A DNA stretch of 54,512 nt from an uncultured Rhodospirillaceae bacterium (GTDB lineage: Bacteria > Pseudomonadota > Alphaproteobacteria > Rhodospirillales > UBA2165), in assembly GCA_913020445.1 (NCBI GenBank), contig CAJWAR010000002.1:84275-138786 (forward strand), in the 5' to 3' direction. This document shows, one piece after another, positions 34,256-42,474 of this stretch. Positions within the stretch are counted from its first letter, which is position 1. Each line of letters begins with the position of its first letter. Position numbers and translations under genes: made by a program. Below the pieces are notes generated by a model, which saw nothing but the letters and a program-made list of their open reading frames with translations, had not been told where the DNA came from and made no database searches.

Positions 34256-34411
34256 ATGGCGACAGCAAAAAAACCACAGACCCGGGAACTCAAGAAAAAG
34301 CGTAATCCTCATGCTCGGGCGCTGCACGAAAATCCACTGTTCCGGCCCAAAGTTGAAAAAGACCCAACGCTTTATACGCGAAAGAAAAAGCATAAAAAAT
34401 TGAATGAATAA
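34256..34411 (+). CDS. ArfA-like alternative ribosome-rescue factor
   Basis: This 51-residue, very basic protein has core NPLFRPKVEKDPTLYTRKKK, which aligns with the ArfA segment [20 protein letters not shown] followed by KGKH in Escherichia coli. ArfA binds the empty mRNA channel of stalled ribosomes through its basic tail and recruits RF2. This copy ends soon after the basic tail and lacks the hydrophobic C-terminal stretch that full-length E. coli ArfA carries before mRNA cleavage. It starts 11 bases after the UbiD-family stop and ends 15 bases before the next gene, so it is cotranscribed. No ribosome-binding site is obvious. Confidence 0.7.
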   Translation: MATAKKPQTRELKKKRNPHARALHENPLFRPKVEKDPTLYTRKKKHKKLNE

Positions 34412-34426
34412 CCACCGGACCCTGCT

Positions 34427-35383
34427 ATGAAAATTTGCATTGCCGGCGCCACCGGCGCTTTTGGAACTAAACATCTTGAAGCAATAGATGCAATCGATGA
34501 GATTGACGTGGTATCAGTCGTCGATGTTGAGCCCGATCGGCTAGCGACTGTGGCCAAAGCGCGCGGTATTGAGCATTGGTCATCCGATCTTGAGGAAAGT
34601 CTGGCCCGCTCGGAAATTGATGCGGTGATCCTCGCCACGCCGACCCAGATGCACGCCGCACAAGCGATCAAATGTCTTGAGGCTGGTAAGCATGTCCTGG
34701 TCGAGATACCGATGGCCGATACTTTGGCCGATGCGGAGCGGCTCGTCCAAACGCAACAAGCAACCGGCTTAGTGGCAATGGCAGGCCATGTGCGCCGGTT
34801 TAATCCGAGCCATCAATGGATTCACAATCGTATTGAAACTGGCGAGTTGACGCTCCAGCATTTGGACGTCCAGACGTTTTTTTTCCGGCGCAGTAATTTG
34901 AACGCTCTTGGCGAAGCACGCAGTTGGACCGATCATTTATTGTGGCATCACGCCTGCCACACGATCGATCTGTTTCAATACCAGACGGGAGCACCAGCCG
35001 CCGATATGCACGCCCTCCAAGGTCCGCCCCATCCGGAGCTCGGCATTGCCATGGATATGAGCATTGGCTTGAAAGCACCGACGGGAGCGCTCTGCAGTCT
35101 AACTTTATCGTTCAACAATGATGGACCCTTGGGCACCTTTTTCCGCTATGTCTGCGATAACGGCACCTACATCGCCAGCTATGATGACCTTGAAGACGGC
35201 AAAGGTGAGGCAATTGATTTGTCAGGTATCGCGGACTCACTGAATGGCGTCGAACTTGAAGACCGTGAATTTTTCGCTGCCATTCGCGATGGCCGCGAGC
35301 CCAATGGCAGTGTCAGCCAATGCCTGCCGGCAATGGTGACGCTCGACCGCTTGGAACGATGCTTGAATGAAGCAGCAGAGTAG
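34427..35383 (+). CDS. Gfo/Idh/MocA-family oxidoreductase
   Basis: This 318-residue NAD(P)-dependent dehydrogenase has an N-terminal Rossmann fold MKICIAGATGAFGTKHLEAI and the dinucleotide-proximal VILATPTQMHAAQAI. The family motif EAGKHVLVEIPMADTLADAE has Ile-Pro where the usual EKP lysine is expected, which would remove the common catalytic Lys. The C-terminal alpha/beta domain includes DHLLWHHACHTIDLFQYQTG, with possible His ligands. It follows the ArfA-like gene by 15 bases. Substrate unknown. The missing Lys and His-rich helix point to an atypical member. Confidence 0.85.
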   Translation: MKICIAGATGAFGTKHLEAIDAIDEIDVVSVVDVEPDRLATVAKARGIEHWSSDLEESLARSEIDAVILATPTQMHAAQAIKCLEAGKHVLVEIPMADTLADAERLVQTQQATGLVAMAGHVRRFNPSHQWIHNRIETGELTLQHLDVQTFFFRRSNLNALGEARSWTDHLLWHHACHTIDLFQYQTGAPAADMHALQGPPHPELGIAMDMSIGLKAPTGALCSLTLSFNNDGPLGTFFRYVCDNGTYIASYDDLEDGKGEAIDLSGIADSLNGVELEDREFFAAIRDGREPNGSVSQCLPAMVTLDRLERCLNEAAE

Positions 35384-35385
35384 CA

Positions 35386-37920
35386 TTACCCCGCCAACAC
35401 ATCTTTCACTTTGACCGCAAGTTCTTGCAGACTAAACGGTTTGGGCAGGAAGTTGATTGATTGGTCTTCGCTGATCTCGCCGGGGATGGCGTCTTCAGCG
35501 TGTCCCGACATCAAGATTACTTTGATATCCGGTAATTCCTCCAAAATTAGCCGCACCAGGGTGTGGCCATCCATACCAGGCATCATAACGTCGGTTAAGA
35601 TAAGATCGATCGGATCACCGTAGTCATTGATCACGTCAAGCGCATGCTCACCATCATTGGCTTCAAGCACGCGGTAGCCTTTATTACGCAGCGCCCGGGC
35701 GCCAAACAACCTTACCGCATCTTCATCCTCGACCAGCAAGACGGTACCAGCACCGGTCAAATCGGCGTCATCTATTATTTCATTGGCATATCCGTTACTG
35801 ACGAAATCGGCTTCAGCCGCACTAAAGGCCGGCAGGTAGATCGAAAATGTCGTCCCTTCGCCCAACGCAGAATCAACAAATATATAGCCCTCGGATTGGC
35901 GGATGATGCCATAGACCGTGGAGAGTCCCAGACCCGTCCCCTCGCCGACGCCTTTGGTCGAAAAAAACGGCTCGAAGATGCGGCCGATATCCTCTTTGGC
36001 GATGCCTGATCCAGTATCAACGACATTGATCAATATATATTCACCGGCCGGCATCACTTCATGGCCACGTTGCACGGAGGTCTCGACTGTCACCCGTTCG
36101 GTCGTGATCGTAATGACGCCCCCACCCGGCATGGCATCTCGGGCGTTCACCGCCAAATTAATCACCACTTGATCAAATTGGCCGGGATCGGTGCGGATGA
36201 GATCAACATCTTTACCGTGATTGAGATCAAGCTCAATGTTTTCACCAATCAAACGTCGCAGCAGATTAGAAAGATCGTTCAACGCATCGGTGATGGCGAA
36301 TACTTTTGGCTGCAGCGTTTGCCGCCTCGAAAACGCCAGAAGCTGCCGTACCAGATTACCCGCCCGATTAGCATTCTGCTTGATCTGCATGATATCGGCG
36401 AAAGACGGATCATCCGGTCCGTGTCGTCCCAATAAGAGATCGCAAAAGCCACCCATTGCGGTTAGCAGATTATTGAAGTCATGGGCGACGCCACCCGCCA
36501 GTTGACCAACTGCCTGCATTTTTTGCGCCTGGTTGAACTGTACTTCGAGATTTTTCTGCTCAGTCGTATCGATAACATGCATGACCAGGCCGGTGACATC
36601 ACCCTCATCATCGGTAATACGGCTGACATATAGCGAGGCCGTCAATTCCCGTTCACCGCCCGCCGGCATGCGTACATCCAACAGCGTCGCGGGCATGATC
36701 CCCATCACGACTTTGGATAATTGTGCATCGGCATCGCTACGGTCTTCTTTGTTGATCCGGTCCGACAATGGCCGGCCGATCACGCCATCGCGGTGGAGGC
36801 CAAGCAACTTAAGAAACGCTCGATTGCAATCAATCACTTCGCCCTGGATATCGAGCATGACAATCCCCACCGGTGCATCTGAAAACAGCCAGGGTATACG
36901 GCGCAAAAGCGGCCCACCCGTGCCATCATCGACGATGGGCGTAAAAGGTTCTCGCAACACGATAGAACGGCTGTACTCAAACTCACCACCAGTTGATTCT
37001 TTCTGTGATTGGATGAGATAGGCGGGAAACTCCTGACCATCTAACGCCCGCAATAGGAGTCCGCCATGCATGCCACTTGCATCCGTTTCAATGGCGCCAT
37101 TTTGCTCCGCATTGGGCGAGACAAAATCTGCAAAGCCCGGCAATTCACCGACCTTGGTATCACGCCGCACCCCAAGCCACTCTCTTATGGTTGAATTTAA
37201 ATAGCGTAAATTACCTTCTTCATCGGCAGCAAAAAAACCAACCGGTAATTGATTTAATAGATCACCCAAAAACTGTTCTTCATGCAAACGCTCAATATCG
37301 TGGAAGCGTAGGTCGGTGACATCCTCAATGCGCCAAAGTGTCAGATCATCCAGCGTTTCAACCGGCTCAACAGCCAGTTTCCAAGAATGCGCAATTGAGT
37401 TTTCAGAATTAAATACCAGTTCACCAAGATCACGGCGCCGTTCTTTTGCATTGGCCAATATGCGCGCGAAAACTGCTTCGGAATTGGCGTCGAGCAATTT
37501 TTCAATGCCTTCAATGCTGGCCGAACCAATAAGTTTTTGCGGCTCTATTTTTTCATAGAGGCCGCGGAAAGCTTCATTGTCAAATATAATGCGTTGACGG
37601 CCATCGGTGAGATAAAGCGCCTCTTGCGAGGCCGACAGAGTTTCGAACAATGAATGATGCGCCCGGCGGCGTTCCGTCGCACGCCCCAATTTCCAAGCTG
37701 CAATGGCGACATAAATAACCGTCAATAAGGCAAAGACGAGACCTGTCATCTGCAGTGCTGGCGTTGAGGTCCCGGTCGAGCCTGGAATGAGCAAAGCAAC
37801 ACTGACAGCACCAAACACAACAGCTAAAATCGTGCTAAAGGTAGGCGAGCGCAAAACGGCTAAGCCAGCCGTAACCAGCTTCGCCGGCCAGCCGTCAAAT
37901 ATGCCATTTTTATTTTTCAA
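35386..37920 (-). CDS. cckA: cell-cycle hybrid histidine kinase CckA
   Basis: This 844-residue membrane kinase has two N-terminal helices (residues 26-45 and 57-75), PAS-like domains (about 95-205, 215-325 and 345-455), HisKA with phospho-His480 (GGVAHDFNNLLTAMGGF), HATPase_c (VVDTGSGI, GEGTGLGLSTVYGI) and a receiver domain with phospho-Asp777 (LILTDVMMPGMDG). CckA phosphorylates CtrA and CpdR through ChpT in alphaproteobacteria. The likely start is TTG (37920) behind GAGGGA. It lies just downstream of the flagellar operon on the same strand, a conserved arrangement in Rhodospirillales-like genomes. Confidence 0.92.
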   Translation of the reverse strand: MKNKNGIFDGWPAKLVTAGLAVLRSPTFSTILAVVFGAVSVALLIPGSTGTSTPALQMTGLVFALLTVIYVAIAAWKLGRATERRRAHHSLFETLSASQEALYLTDGRQRIIFDNEAFRGLYEKIEPQKLIGSASIEGIEKLLDANSEAVFARILANAKERRRDLGELVFNSENSIAHSWKLAVEPVETLDDLTLWRIEDVTDLRFHDIERLHEEQFLGDLLNQLPVGFFAADEEGNLRYLNSTIREWLGVRRDTKVGELPGFADFVSPNAEQNGAIETDASGMHGGLLLRALDGQEFPAYLIQSQKESTGGEFEYSRSIVLREPFTPIVDDGTGGPLLRRIPWLFSDAPVGIVMLDIQGEVIDCNRAFLKLLGLHRDGVIGRPLSDRINKEDRSDADAQLSKVVMGIMPATLLDVRMPAGGERELTASLYVSRITDDEGDVTGLVMHVIDTTEQKNLEVQFNQAQKMQAVGQLAGGVAHDFNNLLTAMGGFCDLLLGRHGPDDPSFADIMQIKQNANRAGNLVRQLLAFSRRQTLQPKVFAITDALNDLSNLLRRLIGENIELDLNHGKDVDLIRTDPGQFDQVVINLAVNARDAMPGGGVITITTERVTVETSVQRGHEVMPAGEYILINVVDTGSGIAKEDIGRIFEPFFSTKGVGEGTGLGLSTVYGIIRQSEGYIFVDSALGEGTTFSIYLPAFSAAEADFVSNGYANEIIDDADLTGAGTVLLVEDEDAVRLFGARALRNKGYRVLEANDGEHALDVINDYGDPIDLILTDVMMPGMDGHTLVRLILEELPDIKVILMSGHAEDAIPGEISEDQSINFLPKPFSLQELAVKVKDVLAG

Positions 37921-38016
37921 AATCCCTCATCACACCGATTATCCCAAACCAACTTAATAGGTATGTTATGACATTCATTGCGCGATTCGGGGCTGGTCTT
38001 CAACCACCTATTTTAT

Positions 38017-39174
38017 CTAATTTAGGACCGGACCCGGACTTTCTTGATTTTCCTCATCTCCATTGTCAGGCGCGGATTGATTAGCTGGCTCGTCTGTCGG
38101 TTCCACCTTGGGCATGCGGCCTTTGAGGCGGAAGACATAGCCAATAACCTCGGCAACCGCATGATAATGTTCGGTTGGAATTTCTTCATCAATTTCAACG
38201 GATGCATAAAGCGCCCGGGCAAGCGGCGGGTTCTCAACAATTGGTATGTCGTTTTCTTCGGCGATCTCACGAATGCGCAAGGCGAGTGAATCAACACCTT
38301 TACCAACCAGTACCGGTGCCGGCATGGTATCCAAATCATATTGCAAGGCAATGGCATAATGGGTCGGATTGGTAATGATAACATCGGCCTTGCCGATCGC
38401 CTGCATCATGCGTTCACGCTGTCGTTCCATACGCAAGGCGGCCATACGTTGCTTGATTTTCGGATCTCCATCCTGCTGTTTACGTTCATCCTTGACTTCT
38501 TGTTTGGTCATTTTTAATTTTTCGATGTGATCCCATTTCTGATAAATAAAATCGAGCGCCGCGATTACCGTCATGATCATCACCGACACAACAAGGATAA
38601 CCAGAGCAATATTCTTGATCCGGTCAAGGGTATGCACCATTTCGAAGGCTGGCAGCAATTCGACATCGTCCAGCATCGGTGCGACAACGATAAAGGCAAC
38701 GGTTCCGACAATGCCCAATTTGACAATGCCTTTGCCAACTTCAACAAGCGCACGTGTACCAAACATTTTCTTGGCGCCTTTTAGGGGTGAGAACTTGTTT
38801 AGTTTGATGTCAAACTTATCCATTGAAACCGTCCAGCCAACTTGAGTAATCTGAACGACGACACCGATTACAAGATAAGCCAACATCAAGGGAACAAGCA
38901 CAATTCCGATTTCCAAACCAACTTCTTTGAATAGGTTTTGAAAATTATTTGGTGTCAAAGGGAACGCATGCGCTTTCTCGATAAAATTAAGATTTACAGA
39001 CGCAACATGGCGCATGATGCTGGGAATGACAGAGCCGAGAAACATGGTCGCTGCTAACAATACCGCCCAGCTTTGAATTTCCTGAGATTGCGCAACCTGA
39101 CCTTTCTTGGTGGCATCGTTTAGCCGTTTGCCAGTCGGTTGCTCTGTCTTTTCTCCGTCCGAATCGTCGGCCAC
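38017..39174 (-). CDS. flhB: flagellar type III export switch protein FlhB
   Basis: This 385-residue export component has an N-terminal membrane domain with four helices (about 35-53, 88-108, 150-168, 188-208) and a cytoplasmic domain with the self-cleavage motif Asn269-Pro270-Thr271-His272 (ITNPTHYAIALQYD), needed for the rod/hook to filament switch. The start is GTG at 39174 after AAAGGAG. It is last in flgB-flgC-fliE-fliQ-fliR-flhB. The C-terminal tail is acidic and Pro/Asn-rich. Confidence 0.96.
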   Translation of the reverse strand: MADDSDGEKTEQPTGKRLNDATKKGQVAQSQEIQSWAVLLAATMFLGSVIPSIMRHVASVNLNFIEKAHAFPLTPNNFQNLFKEVGLEIGIVLVPLMLAYLVIGVVVQITQVGWTVSMDKFDIKLNKFSPLKGAKKMFGTRALVEVGKGIVKLGIVGTVAFIVVAPMLDDVELLPAFEMVHTLDRIKNIALVILVVSVMIMTVIAALDFIYQKWDHIEKLKMTKQEVKDERKQQDGDPKIKQRMAALRMERQRERMMQAIGKADVIITNPTHYAIALQYDLDTMPAPVLVGKGVDSLALRIREIAEENDIPIVENPPLARALYASVEIDEEIPTEHYHAVAEVIGYVFRLKGRMPKVEPTDEPANQSAPDNGDEENQESPGPVLN

Positions 39175-39189
39175 GGCGTTCTCCTTTCC

Positions 39190-39954
39190 CTATGAGCCGA
39201 TAAATGGTTGCAGGCTATCTTGAACATGGCTCAAGAACACAACCATTATCCCGCCAACAGTCAAAGCCAGCACAATAATCGAAATGACGATTTGCAACGG
39301 CATGGCGACGAAAAAAATTGGGATTTGGGGCGCCAATCGCGTGAGCACCCCCAAGCCCATATAGTAAGCAAGCGAAACGACCAAAAACGGTGAGGCCAAT
39401 TGCACGCCAAGCTTAAACGTATCGGCGATCTGTCGGGCAAATAGATGAACCATATCGCCGATATTGAACACGATTCCAGGCTGAAACAGATTATAACTTT
39501 CGACCATCGCCTCAATTAGCAAATGATGCATGTTGGTCACAAACAAAAGCAAATTGGCGATGGTCCCGAGAAAACCGGCGACTACCGCGCTTTGTTGCTC
39601 AACCACCGGATCATAGACCATTGTATTGGCCATGGCAGACACAAAGGCGATCACCACACCGGCAGTTTGAGTTGCCGTGAACATTGCCCGCACAACGAGC
39701 CCTAAAAACGCACCGGCGACGATTTCTCCGGCTACTAAGAAGCCTAACTCAATCGGTGTTTTTGGCAGCGCGGGCAGATGGCCGGCTAAAATTGGCGTTA
39801 GCAGAAAGGAAATTGCTAAAGCTAAAAACAGGCGGCTGCGGGCAAAGATTCGCGTGCTGCCCAGCCCGGGAATGAACATCAAGACTGTTCCCATTCGCGC
39901 GAAAATTAGAAAAAATACAAATATATTGAGTTTGAGAAATTCCTCGAGCATCAC
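39190..39954 (-). CDS. fliR: flagellar export gate protein FliR
   Basis: This 254-residue membrane protein of the export gate has about six helices and the FliR pattern FARMGTVLMFIPGLGSTRIF and AGEIVAGAFLGLVVRAMFT. It assembles with FliP and FliQ. The start is GTG 39954 or ATG 39951; they are adjacent codons and the sequence does not decide. It begins one base after the fliQ stop, so it is translationally coupled. Confidence 0.95.
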   Translation of the reverse strand: MMLEEFLKLNIFVFFLIFARMGTVLMFIPGLGSTRIFARSRLFLALAISFLLTPILAGHLPALPKTPIELGFLVAGEIVAGAFLGLVVRAMFTATQTAGVVIAFVSAMANTMVYDPVVEQQSAVVAGFLGTIANLLLFVTNMHHLLIEAMVESYNLFQPGIVFNIGDMVHLFARQIADTFKLGVQLASPFLVVSLAYYMGLGVLTRLAPQIPIFFVAMPLQIVISIIVLALTVGGIMVVFLSHVQDSLQPFIGS

Positions 39955-39955
39955 C

Positions 39956-40222
39956 TTAGCCCAACGCGATTATGCGGTCGTATAGAGATTGCGCAAATTC
40001 GATGATCGTCGTCATCATAAACGGCATAAAGACAATTACGGCGCCGAAAATGAAGATAATTTTTGGCACAAAGGTAAGCGTCATTTCCTGGATGGAGGTC
40101 AGTGTTTGGAAAATCGCGATCGCCAGACCAATCACTAGTCCAGCCGCCATTATCGGCCCGCCAGATTTCAAAATAACAATGAAAACTTCTCGGGAAATTT
40201 CAAGGACTGCAGATTGATCCAT
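39956..40222 (-). CDS. fliQ: flagellar export gate protein FliQ
   Basis: This 88-residue protein has two membrane helices (about 17-40 and 52-75). GPIMAAGLVIGLAIAIFQTL then TSIQEMTLTFVPKI is the FliQ signature. It sits between fliE and fliR with 15- and 1-base gaps. No good ribosome-binding site is seen before its ATG. Confidence 0.95.
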   Translation of the reverse strand: MDQSAVLEISREVFIVILKSGGPIMAAGLVIGLAIAIFQTLTSIQEMTLTFVPKIIFIFGAVIVFMPFMMTTIIEFAQSLYDRIIALG

Positions 40223-40237
40223 TTAGATGATCCGGAA

Positions 40238-40558
40238 TTACATCGGCATGCGCATAATTTCGCGGTAAGCCTCCAAGACTTTATCGCGCACCGCCACAAC
40301 GGTCCTTAGCGTGGCGTCAGCTTCGGCAACGGCGATAACGACTTGGTCAATATTGGCCTTACCTGCCGCCGCCGCGGCTGAAAGTTGCTCACTCATTTCG
40401 TTTTTTTCAATGGCGGTTTGGGCAAAGTTTTTGACCATCGTCGAAAAATTATCAGCGTCTGAGGGCCCGGTGACACCCAAGCCGCTTTCACCGCTCTCAG
40501 CGGCTCGGCCGACTGCCGATTTATAGGCGCTGATGGCATTCGCTAATTCTGTCGCCAT
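40238..40558 (-). CDS. fliE: flagellar hook-basal body protein FliE
   Basis: This 106-residue protein links the MS ring to the proximal rod. The C-terminal signature QVVIAVAEADATLRTVVAVR then DKVLEAYREIMRMPM is clear. The ATG follows AAAGGAGAAC. It is preceded by an 85-base gap after flgC. Confidence 0.94.
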   Translation of the reverse strand: MATELANAISAYKSAVGRAAESGESGLGVTGPSDADNFSTMVKNFAQTAIEKNEMSEQLSAAAAAGKANIDQVVIAVAEADATLRTVVAVRDKVLEAYREIMRMPM

Positions 40559-40643
40559 GGGTTGTTCTCCTTTTTTTAATTTTATCCGTAAATATCTTAC
40601 GGCACGCCCGCTTTTCTTAATTCAGCGGAGAATATTTATTGAC

Positions 40644-41060
40644 CTACTGACGCAGCAGCTGGATGGATCTGTTTAACATTTGCCGGCTGGTGCGAATAAC
40701 GGCCAGATTAGCGTCGTAGGAGCGTTGAGCTTCCCGCATATCCATCATCTCAACCAACTTATTGACGTTAGGTGCGAGTACATAGCCGTCCTGATCTGCC
40801 GCCGGATGGCTGGGATCGAACCGCTTGATAAAATCGCTGCGATCTTTACCGACTTTATCAACTTCGATTAATTTTAGTCCGAGTTGGCGATCAACGGCAT
40901 TTTTAAAGGTTATGGTTTTACGCTGATAGGGACGTTGACCGGGTTCAGTCGGCAGTGAATCAGCGTTGGCAATATTTTGCGAAATCACACGCAAACGAGA
41001 CCCTTGCGCCTTCATACCCGCAGCGGAAATTCGAAATGTAGACATTAAATCGTCAGCCAT
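40644..41060 (-). CDS. flgC: flagellar basal-body rod protein FlgC
   Basis: This 138-residue proximal rod protein has the N-terminal rod motif FRISAAGMKAQGSRLRVISQ with NIANADS. The C-terminal helix EAQRSYDANLAVIRTSRQML is typical of FlgC. Ribosome-binding site AAGAGG. It is 22 bases after flgB. Confidence 0.95.
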   Translation of the reverse strand: MADDLMSTFRISAAGMKAQGSRLRVISQNIANADSLPTEPGQRPYQRKTITFKNAVDRQLGLKLIEVDKVGKDRSDFIKRFDPSHPAADQDGYVLAPNVNKLVEMMDMREAQRSYDANLAVIRTSRQMLNRSIQLLRQ

Positions 41061-41082
41061 TTGTTCCTCTTATTCCTGGAAG

Positions 41083-41505
41083 TTATCGACCACGCACAAC
41101 TGCTTTGATCATGGATAGATGTTTGCGATACAGCCCCACCATCATCGAATGCTGGATTGCAGTTTCATTTAGTTTGACCATCTGTTCTTCGAGCACGACG
41201 GAGTTGCCGTCCGGCGCTGTCTCGTAAGGCTTTTTCATGGCACTCGCCGCGGCGTCAACTTGCGATTGGCCGGCCCCGGCAATATGCATGGGATGGGTTA
41301 CGCGGAGGGTTGTCGTATTGGGAGATGATTTTCGCGGTGCATGCTCGCGCAGCGTTCGCTGAAAATCGAATTCTTTGATGTCACGGGCGCGGTATTCAGG
41401 CGTGTCGGCATTGGCGATATTTTGCGCCACCACCTGTTGGCGCTGACTAATCCAATTGAGGCGCTCTTTGAGCATCCCGAACATCGGGAGATTGGTAATA
41501 TCCAT
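41083..41505 (-). CDS. flgB: flagellar basal-body rod protein FlgB
   Basis: This 140-residue proximal rod protein is the first gene of the flagellar operon. QQVVAQNIANADTPEYRARD is the common rod-protein motif, and the C-terminal HSMMVGLYRKHLSMIKAVVR matches FlgB. A CtrA-like site lies about 120 bp upstream of its start. Confidence 0.95.
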   Translation of the reverse strand: MDITNLPMFGMLKERLNWISQRQQVVAQNIANADTPEYRARDIKEFDFQRTLREHAPRKSSPNTTTLRVTHPMHIAGAGQSQVDAAASAMKKPYETAPDGNSVVLEEQMVKLNETAIQHSMMVGLYRKHLSMIKAVVRGR

Positions 41506-41624
41506 TTCACATCCACCAGTCTTGCGACCGTTTTCGGCGCGCGTTTTTTCACGGCTTTTTCGTACTGGGCAAATTATGCCTAGTGGGTTTTAAGAAATGG
41601 TAAAGGCCAACATAATTAGAAGGG

Positions 41625-41639
41625 TTAATTTATAGCTAA
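41625..41639 (-). promoter_or_regulatory. CtrA-like binding site upstream of flgB
   Basis: On the minus strand TTAG, seven bases, TTAA matches the CtrA consensus TTAA-N7-TTAA at 7 of 8 positions. It lies 120 bp before the flgB start, in the gap after the DJ-1/PfpI gene, so it could drive the flagellar operon. A CtrA kinase gene (cckA) ends the same gene group. Confidence 0.4.
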
Positions 41640-42356
41640 TCAGAGCTTCAGCCCCAACCGCTCCCGGCCAATGCGTTCGGCGGCGGTGCGGCGTTTTTCG
41701 GCGAGATCGGCGCCGCGTTCTTTTTGCAACTCGACCCGATCGGGATCGGCGGTCTCAATCGAGCCAGAGTTAAACGGTGGATCGGGGTCGTATTCGATGC
41801 CGAGCTGAATGTTTTTGGCGACGTCTTCACTGATCAAGCGCGCAACCAAGGTAAGAGCGAAATCGATGCCAGCCGTCACACCGGCGCCGGTGATGATGTT
41901 ACCATCTTCGACGACGCGCTCGCGGACCGGCTCTGCTCCCATGAGGGCGAGCTGATCAACAACGCTCCAATGGCTGGTGGCACGTTTGCCGATCAGCAGT
42001 CCGGCGGCGGCCAAAACCAGGGAGCCGGTGCAAACCGAGGTTATAAACTCAGCGCTTTCCCCCGCCCGCTTGACGAACGCAATCAGTTTCTCGTCATCCA
42101 TTGCCTGGAGCTGGCCCGGTCCGCCCGGGATAAACAACACATCCGGCGCATCGTAGTCGTCGAAGGTTGCCGTCGGCGTGAGCACAAAGCCCGATATCGA
42201 GGTCACCGGCTCCAGCCGATGCCACAACAGATCAACCTCGATCGGTGGCGGGAAGCTTAAGACTTCATGCGGCCCGGTGAGATCCAATTGGGTTAAATTC
42301 GGAAACAGCACCATGCCGACACGAATTTTCCGCTCGTTATTTGAATTTTCTTGCAT
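41640..42356 (-). CDS. DJ-1/PfpI-family protein, isonitrile hydratase-like
   Basis: This 238-residue protein has a class-I glutamine-amidotransferase-like fold. The nucleophile is Cys109 in FITSVCTGSLVLAAAG, and the N-terminal LTQLDLTGPHEVL supplies Asp25, equivalent to the catalytic Asp of isonitrile hydratase. PDVLFIPGGPGQL is the conserved Glu/Gly-rich turn. It has no AraC-type DNA-binding domain, so it is not a GlxA regulator. AAGGAGG lies 5 bases before the ATG. The gene is divergent from the caspase-like gene. Confidence 0.88.
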   Translation of the reverse strand: MQENSNNERKIRVGMVLFPNLTQLDLTGPHEVLSFPPPIEVDLLWHRLEPVTSISGFVLTPTATFDDYDAPDVLFIPGGPGQLQAMDDEKLIAFVKRAGESAEFITSVCTGSLVLAAAGLLIGKRATSHWSVVDQLALMGAEPVRERVVEDGNIITGAGVTAGIDFALTLVARLISEDVAKNIQLGIEYDPDPPFNSGSIETADPDRVELQKERGADLAEKRRTAAERIGRERLGLKL

Positions 42357-42474
42357 GTTTCCCTCCTTTTTACGCGGTAATAGCGCCGGAATCCTCGCCG
42401 AAGCACGTTATACCCTAAATACAAAGAAGGCATCCGCCAAACCGATTTGTGGCCATTTGTTTGGGAGACAGGGT

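Noticed and set aside
41640..42356. GlxA-type transcriptional regulator
   Set aside because: Only the DJ-1/PfpI domain is present; the AraC-type DNA-binding domain is absent.
42178..42474. Upstream extension of the caspase-like gene by 99 codons
   Set aside because: It overlaps the DJ-1/PfpI gene in antisense, and the ATG at 42475 has a ribosome-binding site followed by a clean signal peptide.
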